Assembly (NCBI GenBank): GCA_958295665.1
Contig: OY282560.1
Coordinates: 308,059,236 to 308,123,235 of the forward strand
Source of the DNA: Tipula vernalis
Taxonomy: Eukaryota; Arthropoda; Insecta; Diptera; Tipulidae
Direction: 5' to 3'
DNA: 64,000 nt
Below the pieces are notes generated by a model that worked only from the letters and a program-made list of their open reading frames with translations, made no database searches and was not told the origin of the DNA. Positions 56,831 through 64,000 of this stretch are shown one piece after another. Within the stretch, counting starts at the first letter, position 1; every line of letters begins with the position of its first letter. Position numbers and translations under genes: made by a program.

Positions 56831-58635
56831 TTGTAAGATAACATGGCATATTGAAGCCATGAATCCCAACGTAAAGGATCTGAACCACAAAAGTTTCGCA
56901 AATATTCAGACAAAGTTCTGTGGGATCTTTCGACAGCTCCATTAGACTGAGGATGATACGCTGTCATCTGAAATTTCGTTATCTTAAGCAACTTACAAGT
57001 TTCTGTAAACAATTCACCAACGAAGTTCGAGCCTTGATCAATTAGTAGTGTTAATGGATAGCCAAAAATACAAATAAAATCCTTAACAAAGGCTTTAGCG
57101 ATAGTTTCTGCTTCTTGATTGGGAATTGGTCAAGCGATTGAGTATTTGGTAAGATCATCCTGAATAGTGAGAATGTATTTATTATTTTGGTAAGTACTAA
57201 TAAGTGTTCCAACAATATCGAGGAAAATTCGTTCGAATGGTCTCTTTGATGAAGATGTAATTTTCATAGGTAATTTGGTCATTGGCCCATGTTTGTTCTT
57301 CTGGCAATGTTCGCATGATTTGATATATTTTGTGATCCGAGAAAAGTATGACTTGAGTCGCTTATAAGTGCGCATGATACCTTGATGACCACCTACTGGA
57401 GTTACGTGAAATTCTTCAATTGCCCTTAATATGTCATTCTCATTTTTCAACTCAATTATTTGATTTGGTTCGAATGCATTCTGGGTTTCAAATTGGTCTG
57501 GAAAATCAATAGTATTAGGGATATTAGTTGAACGATTATTTGAAGTATCCTTAATAGACGGATCAGAAATTGAGGTTGATGGCACGTATAGACTCGGTTG
57601 TTGAAAGGTAGATTCGGTTGTTTGGAGATGGTTTGGTTGTTTATCATTTAACTGGAACTCTTTATTGAATTGAGACATGTTTTCTACTAGTTCGTTGGGT
57701 TTTAATTGAGTATTTCTAGATTGAGACCTTTTTATTGCTTTACATTCAGTAGTTTCAGCATTGGGAAGAATGATACGACTTAATGCATCTGCGTTTTGGT
57801 TAGAAACTCCAGATTTGTGTACTATGTCATAATTATATTCATCTAGTTTAATTCTCCATCTCATAAGTCTAGATGTCGGATTACTGATGGAACAAAGCCA
57901 TAAGAGGGGTTTATGATCAGTTACAACTTGGAATTTAGTGCCATACAGATAAGGACGAAAATGATGAACTGCCCAAACAATTGCAAGAAGTTCCTTTTCT
58001 ACTGTTGGGTAGTTTTTCTCAGCCTTATTTAAAACTCTACTAGCAAAAGCTATAGGTAGATCAGAAGTGTTATGGTCTTGAGACAACACTGCGCCAATGG
58101 CAATATCGCTGGCATCACATGTCAATATAAATTGCTTATTAAAATCTGGAAACTGAAGAACAGGAGGAGAAGTTATACGCTTTTTTAATATTTGAAAAGC
58201 TTCATTACAAGTAAGCGACCAATTGAAGTTGACATTTTTCTTCAATAAGCTTGTTACTGGCTGTGCAATCTTTGAAAAATTCTCGATACATTTTCTGTAG
58301 TATCCTACAAGGCCTATGAAAGATTTTATCTCCTTTGCATTTGTAGGTGGAGGATAGTTCAGAATCGAGTCTATTTTTCTGGGGTCAGGTTTTATACCAC
58401 TCTCACTAATAATATGCCCAAGGTATATTATTTCTTTTCTTAAGAACATGCATTTGTTCGGATTCAATTTTAAATTATGAGTTCTAAGACGATCAAATAT
58501 TTGTTTTAGCTTTTGGTTATGGTCTTCTAAATTATTTCCGTAGACTACGATATCGTCAATATACACAAAACATTTTATACCATTTATGCCACTGAGTACT
58601 GAGTTCATGAGGTGTTGGAATGTGGCAGGAGCGCC
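56831..58635 (-). pseudogene. pol: element X pol: RT C-terminal half, RNase H, integrase N-terminal part
   Basis: The frame enters at 58635 inside RT, just before GAPATFQHL. It reads YIDDIVVYG (RT catalytic Asp pair), YLGHIISESGI, then RNase H (TCDASDIAIGAVL; TVEKELLAIVWAV; TDHKPLLWL), an Asn/Ser/Pro-rich linker, and integrase with the HHCC finger (GGHQGI, CEHCQKNK) and LDIVGT. A TGA at 57132-57130 breaks the integrase. The frame then continues with LIDQGSNF and NGAVERSHR, completing the DDE triad, and is cut at 56831 by the 27-kb element. Upstream RT, protease and gag are lost to a microsatellite and unrelated sequence. Confidence 0.9.
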
Positions 58636-59285
58636 AGTCTGTCAGTCTGTCAGTCTGTCAGTCTGTCAGTCTGTCAGTCTGTCAGTCTGTCAGTCTGTCA
58701 GTCTGTCAGTCTGTCAGTCTGTCAGTCTGTCAGTCTGTCAGTCTGTCAGTCTGTCAGTCTGTCAGTCTGTCAGTCTGTCAGTCTGTCAGTCTGTCAGTCT
58801 GTCAGTCTGTCAGTCTGTCAGTCTGTCAGTCTGTCAGTCTGTCAGTCTGTCAGTCTGTCAGTCTGTCAGTCTGTCAGTCTGTCAGTCTGTCAGTCTGTCC
58901 GTCTGTCAGTCTGTCAGTCTGTCAGTCTGTCAGTCTGTCAGTCTGTCAGTCTGTCAGTCTGTCAGTCTGTCAGTCTGTCAGTCTGTCAGTCTGTCAGTCT
59001 GTCAGTCTGTCAGTCTGTCAGTCGGTCAGTCGGTCAGTCTGTCAGTCTGTCAGTCTGTCAGTCTGTCAGTCTGTCAGTCTGTCAGTCTGTCAGTCTGTCA
59101 GTCTGTCAGTCTGTCAGTCTGTCAGTCGGTCAGTCGGTCAGTCTGTCAGTCTGTCAGTCTGTCAGTCTGTCAGTCTGTCAGTCTGTCAGTCTGTCAGTCT
59201 GTCAGTCTGTCAGTCTGTCAGTCTGTCAGTCTGTCAGTCTGTCAGTCTGTCAGTCGGTCAGTCTGTCAGTCTGTCAGTCTGTCTG
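58636..59285. repeat. 8-bp microsatellite (AGTCTGTC)n, about 81 copies
   Basis: Nearly pure for about 650 bases, with scattered GTCGGTCA variants. All three forward frames stay open as Ser-Val-Cys-Gln repeats because 8 is not a multiple of 3. They are not genes. Confidence 0.98.
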
Positions 59286-59698
59286 TGTCCTCTCTACAGC
59301 CCAGATGGTTTAACCAATCGAACTGAAACTTCAGATTTAAGCTTTTTTGATAAATTGGAAGGTCCCAGTGAATTTTACTCCAAATCGGCTAACTGGAAGT
59401 GGCCACTCGCATGGTCCAGAAAATTTATTTTACAAATATCTTAAAAAGTATAATGTTTACAAAAAACTACTTAATACAAAATGTTTCCAAAAATTAAAAA
59501 CAAATAAAAATTAAAAAACAAAAATTTAAAAATTTAAAAATAAAAAAAAAATGTAAAACAAAAAGTTATAAGAAAAAATAAAATTTCTCAAAATTCTCTG
59601 TTCGTAAAAGAAAGTCGTGTGTTGGCCACACCTCCATTTTTTTTTTAATTTGATTTTAATTTGGTTTCTTTTTTTTAACACGTCATTTGCATTGAAAA
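59286..59698. other. unassigned sequence following the microsatellite
   Basis: GTGTCCTCTCTACAGCCCAG and an ATGGTTTAACCAATCGAAC-type phrase follow directly. Such phrases often sit beside TCTG microsatellites at transposon ends, so this may be the edge of an unrecognised element. The remainder is A-rich. No gene. Confidence 0.4.
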
Positions 59699-60076
59699 TA
59701 AAGGTTGATTTACATATCCGCCGATTTTTCTGCGCCGAACATCACGTGACACATTCAACCAATTAGAAAGAACTTCTTCGCCGAATTTTCGGCACGGCGA
59801 AGACATGAACAAAATTTATCTTTTCGGCACGACGGCACAGACACATACAAACAATACAAACATTTTTTTTTTACATTTGACATTTTTGTTTAGTATCATC
59901 TGTTTTTTTTTTTATTATTTTTTCGATTTTACATTGTGCGCCATATTGTGTTTTTATTAAAAAATAATTGATCATCTGTTTTATTAATTTGTTGTGTTTT
60001 TATTAAAAAATGTTTACCTAATCCGTTTTCATATAAATAAATTAGCTTGTGTTAAAAAATAATTGTCTTTATAATA

Positions 60077-61039
60077 ATGATAGAAGAAAATCTAATCCGC
60101 GCTGTGGAGAGACGCCCCGTATTATATGATTTGTCGCATAAATTATATAAAAATAATGGATATCGCAGTAAAATTTGGAAGGAGGTTTCGGATGAGTTGG
60201 GGGTTCAAAGTAAGTAAATTATTATAGCGTTTTTAATTTTAATATGTCATTTTAAATCTAATTTTATAAATTATTTTTCTCAGGTGATGAGTGCCAAAAA
60301 CTTTGGAAACGTCTCCGAGAAAAATATGCAAACTACAATAAAAAACCAAGAAGTGGAAGCAAAGCTGTATGCATAGCTGTATCGCCTTGCATTAAATTCA
60401 TGAATTTTTTAAAACCATATTTAGCTGACCCTAAAGAGTAAGTTATTTAGTTTGTGTGGGAATAAATAAAAGTGAATTTATATTCGTATTATTGTAGATA
60501 TCTTGTAAGCAGTTACACAACGTCAGAACCAGAACCATCAACTTCAGACGATTCAACGCTTCATTCGTTCTTTACTAACTTTGACCCAGTTGATGATTCT
60601 CAATTTAATAATAATAGGTCTTTCTCATCCATACAAGAAGCGGCATTTAATGATATACCCATTTCCGGTTCATCGACGCCTATTCGACCATCTCTACCAC
60701 AGCCGGCTTTATGTATAGAAGAAACGAGATATAGTACTGACTCGCCGACACCGAGTCGGGTCAACAAACGGTTTAAATGTGCTCGTCACGCAGAAAGTAA
60801 GTAACTTAACTACAACCATATAATCGTATTTTACTTGTGTTTATTTTTAAAATATTTTAGATGACAGTGATATCGATAAAATAATAAGCGCGATCCAAGC
60901 TCCAGTGGAGGAACACGATGAAGTTGAACTTTTTTGTCTTTCCGCGGCCAAAGACATTAAAAAAATGGCCCCCAACGAACAGAGACGAATCAGGTTTGAA
61001 ATATCGAAACTGTTATTGAACGCTTCATACGACCAGTAA
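60077..61039 (+). CDS. Harbinger MADF-BESS DNA-binding partner
   Basis: I join exons 60077-60209, 60284-60437, 60498-60796 and 60861-61039. The introns have GT...AG ends with GTAAGT donors and the frame is continuous, giving 254 aa. Residues about 5-85 form a MADF domain (LIRAVERRPVLYD; WKEVSDELG; CQKLWKRLREKYA). The middle is Ser/Thr/Pro-rich. Residues about 214-250 match a BESS motif (DEVELFCLSAAKDIKKM...RRIRFEISKLL). In Harbinger elements the Myb/SANT-like partner binds DNA and brings the transposase into the nucleus; that role is assumed here. All exons are intact. Confidence 0.9.
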
Positions 61040-61457
61040 TAATGTAATAGTTAGTAATAATGTGATTCAATTTGAAATCAAATGAAATGTGATGCATAAT
61101 ATAAATAAATAAGTAATGTGATAATGAAATAATTTCTTTTCTGATAAACTTGTTATAAAAATAAATAATAAAAATTGAATTCAAATAAATTTATATTTTG
61201 TTTTTTATTTTAAATTATAATTTACAATTTTTAAAATTTTTTTACAGGCAATTAATTTTATGTGACGGTAATTAGGCTGTATACAATGCATTATCTTCCC
61301 ATGGCAACACATCCACTTCTACGAAATACCGTTTAAAAATATTTCGTATATTGAGGGCATTTCCCGAGGAATTGTTTGCCTCCGAACGACCTATAGAAAT
61401 TAATCCACCATCTTCTGTTGAACTTCTTGTCTCCACCTTCCAGTGGATATTTGTCCA
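61040..61457. other. Harbinger intergenic tail-to-tail region
   Basis: AT-rich, with ATAAATAA runs (about 61100 and 61160-61190) that can serve the plus gene's polyadenylation. No further coding sequence is seen. Confidence 0.5.
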
Positions 61458-62502
61458 TTAGCTTCTTCTCTGTCTATATATCCCTCCGGGAAATAAAAAG
61501 AATTTTTTTTTTATCCAATTATGTAGACAAATTGTTGATTTCACAATTCGAACCACAGTTTCTCTTTTCGCTAGAATTGGCCTTCGGTAAATCCTCCATT
61601 TAGCGGACAATACTCCGAAACTATTCTCATTTACCCGTCTAGCACGTGATAACCGGTAATTGTAAGTTGATTCGTCTACGGATAAACCTCCAGGTCGATT
61701 TCTACCAGGAAAAGGTCGTATCAAATTTTGTAAGAGAGGGAAAGCCTCATCCCCTACAATCACGAATGGTGCCTTGATATTTGATGCCGGTAAATATTCA
61801 TCGTTTGGAATATTTAGGGTTGTGGTATCTCCACATAGCGCCTTTCCAAAAGAGGTATTTTTAAATACTCCACTGTCACTAAATCGCCCGGAAGCCCCAA
61901 TGTCCACGAGCAAAAAGTTGTAATCTGCATCGCAAACCGCCATTAAGATGATGCTGTGCGACCCCTTGTAGTTAAAACAAGCAGATCCACTATTCGGAAA
62001 AGCCTAAAAAAATCTTTAACTTAGTTAAGCTAAAATTAGGATTATAGTAAAAATTTTACCTGTACAACACAATGCTTCCCACCAAGCGCTCCAATACAAT
62101 TGGGGAAGTTCCATTTTTCATAGAAACCTTTCGCCACTCTCTTCCATTTTTCCTCGGTTAATTTTTCGAACGCTGACGTAAATAAAGTGTCCCAAATTGC
62201 TTGACAGGTTTCTGAAATCATCTGACTAGTAGAGCTTGGTGATACTCTATAGTTGTATGAGAGAGACTTCATTGAGTCGCCACTTACGAGATATCTAAAT
62301 AAAATAGAAATATTTATGTTTTAAAAATCTTAATTAAAGTTTTTTACCTTAATGTTAATGACAAGCGTGCCCCAGTGGATATTGGTTTCCTGGATAGTGT
62401 GAGTTTTTCGATCGCTGGTCCAACTTTGTGTAGCAGTTCGTCAAAAAGATCGACACCCATCCGGTGATAATTAAAAAATTGTAGGGTTTCATGAAGTCGC
62501 AT
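61458..62502 (-). CDS. Harbinger transposase (first catalytic Asp replaced by Gly)
   Basis: I join exons 62502-62348, 62294-62060 and 62003-61458. Both introns are GT...AG and the frame is continuous, giving 311 aa. The N-terminal part has a helical region (Harbinger N-terminal type). The DDE core shows CIGALGGKH where the family has GALDGKH (residue about 123), so the first acid is lost by a single GAT-to-GGT change. The second acid is in VGDEAFPL and the third in NENSFG. GRFSDSGVF is also conserved. The length is somewhat below the usual 350-450 aa. The ORF is otherwise clean, so inactivation may be recent, or the substitution may be an allele. Confidence 0.88.
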
Positions 62503-62991
62503 CTCTTATACCAAATTGTCATAATGCCCTTGCTGCTCTCTACCTCTTAATAATTGATTTACCCAACATCTGAGAGACCTTTTTTTGAACTTTTTGATGT
62601 ATACCCATAACAATAGCAACTTCAATTTTTTAATTCTAACCAAATTAGATTGTCGGGTTAATTTAAGCATTTTCTTTAATCTCGGCTATATGTCTTTTAA
62701 CAATATATATACATATATTCACTTAAAAAATCTCTTTCTTCAAAAAATGTCTAATCTTCACTTAAAAAATGTTTAATCTCATAATTCGCACTGGCTTCAA
62801 AAATTAATAAATCACAAAATAGCTAGCTACTATTCACCAAATTATGTGTCATAATATTGTTTATGTATGTATGTGTGAGAAAACTCCGCCGAAAATTCGT
62901 CGCATATGTAAATCATCGATAATACAGTGTTCGCCGAATTTCCTGCGGCAGGCAGCCGCGCCGAAAAATCGGCGGATATGTAAATCAACCT
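62503..62991. other. Harbinger right subterminal region
   Basis: Presumed promoter and leader of the transposase gene, then the right terminal repeat with GCCGCGCCGAAAAATCGGCG. No coding sequence. Confidence 0.6.
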
Positions 62992-62994
62992 TAA

Positions 62995-63550
62995 AACGTT
63001 AAAAAAATTTATTGAATATTACTCACCCATGTGTTGTAAATTTTATTTATTTTTTCTTTAATCTTCCGTATTAACTGGATGTGGTGATGTACAAGATGAT
63101 TATTGACGGTTGTTTGTTGTATATTCCTCTTTCTTATACAAAAATTGTTGAATTGTTATCCATTCAAGTGATCGAGTGTTAAAAATATTCGAATGTTAAT
63201 CGAATTTATGACTGGATAGTTATATCAAGCGGTATTATCATATACCGAATCGCCCTTGATGATGTTCATTACCACAATAATGATTTGCCAAAAGATGGTT
63301 GCGATATGCAATTTGCGGCAGGTTTTTTTTTTCTTAAAATGATCCGTTGCAGAACACGTGCTTGTTGAACGGCTTGATGAAACGTTGCGGTTTTATCAGG
63401 TGAATTGATGTATTTTAGTTTTTGTAGGTTGAGACTATTTGTCTTTGAAATAATCTACGCGAACTAAACTTGATGTGATTCGATAAAATTCCAACAATTT
63501 CCACAGACAGATATTCAACTTTTCAATATCCCTCCGCTGCCACCAAAATA
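62995..63550 (-). other. element X 5' leader with primer-binding site
   Basis: Leader RNA region next to the 5' LTR. The primer-binding site TGGTGGCAGCGGAGGGA (minus strand) ends about five bases from the LTR. No gag coding remains. The region between here and 59286 has replaced or displaced gag. Confidence 0.7.
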
Positions 63551-63882
63551 TGTCGTGGATGAAATCGTTTGATGGAAAATTAAACAAAATTTTGTCGCTT
63601 GTAATAATTATTTTACACAAGTTCAATTTTATTTTCACCGTTGTGAACAACCAATTATATAATATCACAAAAATTAAGCCCCGAAATTGCAAAATGCAAT
63701 TTCTTTTATATTTTTTTTTTTTGTAAAGTGAAATTGTAGTACATCTGTAATTTTGCTCAAATTAAATATAATAAAATAAATCAATGTGAAGCATTGTTAA
63801 GATTAATTGGCTTACATTTAGAACATCATAGTAATGTTTGAATTGAGGAAGCATTGGTGGCATTTTATACGTTTATACGACA
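63551..63882 (-). repeat. element X 5' LTR (332 bp, uninterrupted)
   Basis: Begins TGTCGTGG on the plus strand and ends ACGACA. Its uninterrupted sequence is the template that identifies the three pieces of the split 3' LTR. Confidence 0.93.
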
Positions 63883-64000
63883 CTGTGGATGCAAAGGCGT
63901 TGTTCTCGTTTTATTTATACCGAGCATCTGGCATATCTCTTGAAATACCACCGATTCAAAATTCCTGCCTTGATCGGTATGAATCTCCATCGGCACTCCA
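63883..64000 (-). pseudogene. pol: fragment of a second Gypsy1-family integrase
   Basis: Matches 6646-6763 of Gypsy1 with about four differences (for example CTCTTGAAATACC against TTCTTGAAACACC). It encodes the stretch around HTDQGR of integrase. It runs off the window. Element X is inserted exactly at CTGTGGATG of this copy. Confidence 0.92.

Larger units (their letters stand above)
59702..62991. mobile_element. PIF/Harbinger DNA transposon
   Basis: Terminal repeats of about 30 bases (AGGTTGATTTACATATCCGC...) at both ends, flanked by TAA (59699-59701 and 62992-62994), the 3-bp TWA duplication typical of the superfamily. It carries two convergent spliced genes: a MADF-BESS protein on plus and a DDE transposase on minus. 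This is the usual Harbinger pairing of a nuclease with a Myb/SANT-like partner. Confidence 0.93.
5416..63882 (-). mobile_element. element X: old Gypsy-type LTR retrotransposon, host of the nested insertions
   Basis: The two LTRs are about 98% alike over the 160 bases I compared. They begin TGTCG and end CGACA. The 5' LTR is 63551-63882. The 3' LTR is split into 5416-5576, 10422-10487 and 29000-29112. A primer-binding site (TGGTGGCAGCGGAGGGA) lies next to the 5' LTR, and a GGGGGGAGA polypurine tract lies next to the 3' LTR at 29113-29121. The coding remnants (58635-56831 and 29830-29413) read in the same direction. gag, protease and the N-terminal half of RT are missing. The flanks differ (AGGT left, CTGT right), so no target duplication is present. 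Confidence 0.85.

Noticed and set aside
58586..59444. Three overlapping plus-strand ORFs of 233-274 aa rich in SVCQ
   Set aside because: They are the 8-bp microsatellite read in all three frames; no other coding signal.
63435..63692. 85-aa minus-strand ORF
   Set aside because: Runs across the LTR edge and primer-binding site of element X, where no protein is expected.

Overview
This window is AT-rich animal DNA. It is almost certainly from an insect and most likely a fly: introns are 60-70 bp with GT...AG ends, the BEL/Pao elements are of the DUF1759/DUF1758 type, and one transposon carries a MADF-BESS gene. The assignment to flies is inference. I see one probable host gene, and the rest is a deeply nested graveyard of transposable elements and satellite DNA of the kind found in pericentromeric or piRNA-cluster-like regions. 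No tRNA, rRNA or CRISPR was seen.

Layout. 1-5415 is the outer flank: a 5'-truncated non-LTR retrotransposon (676-2370), a four-exon minus-strand gene of unknown function (4349-2395; reconstructed here from in-frame splice sites, 584 aa), and two strong hairpins. 5416-63882 is one old minus-strand Gypsy-type LTR element (called X here), split by insertions. Its 3' LTR is in three pieces (5416-5576, 10422-10487, 29000-29112). Its integrase is in two pieces (29413-29830 and 56831-57129). RT/RNase H runs 57130-58635, and the 5' LTR is 63551-63882. X ends against a fragment of a second Gypsy family at the right edge.

Insertions in X: (1) Gypsy1, 5577-10417, minus strand, target duplication ATAG, gag and pol open with a -1 shift site, but the RT core deleted. 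(2) BEL1, 10488-28994, plus strand, duplication AATAT, coding region decayed; its leader holds a hAT transposon (11164-14372), a two-gene CACTA-like transposon (14578-20504: Tnp2-type transposase plus a six-exon DUF4806-like gene) and a 24-copy 57-bp array. (3) A 27-kb inverted-repeat element, 29831-56827, with 28-bp perfect termini and a 3-bp CTG duplication. It contains about 16 kb of 125-bp satellite with an inversion, a mariner-like remnant, an intact and very young BEL2 (48166-55156) and an inverted 108-bp array. (4) A PIF/Harbinger element, 59702-62991, duplication TAA, with a MADF-BESS gene and a three-exon transposase whose first catalytic Asp is Gly.

The nesting gives a relative history: a Gypsy1-type copy was hit by X; X was hit by Gypsy1, BEL1, the 27-kb element and Harbinger; BEL1 was hit by hAT and the CACTA-like element; BEL2 landed in the mariner remnant inside the 27-kb element. 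The strongest candidates for something undescribed are the 27-kb satellite-bearing element and the Tnp2 + DUF4806 transposon with CCCAAGTAT termini.
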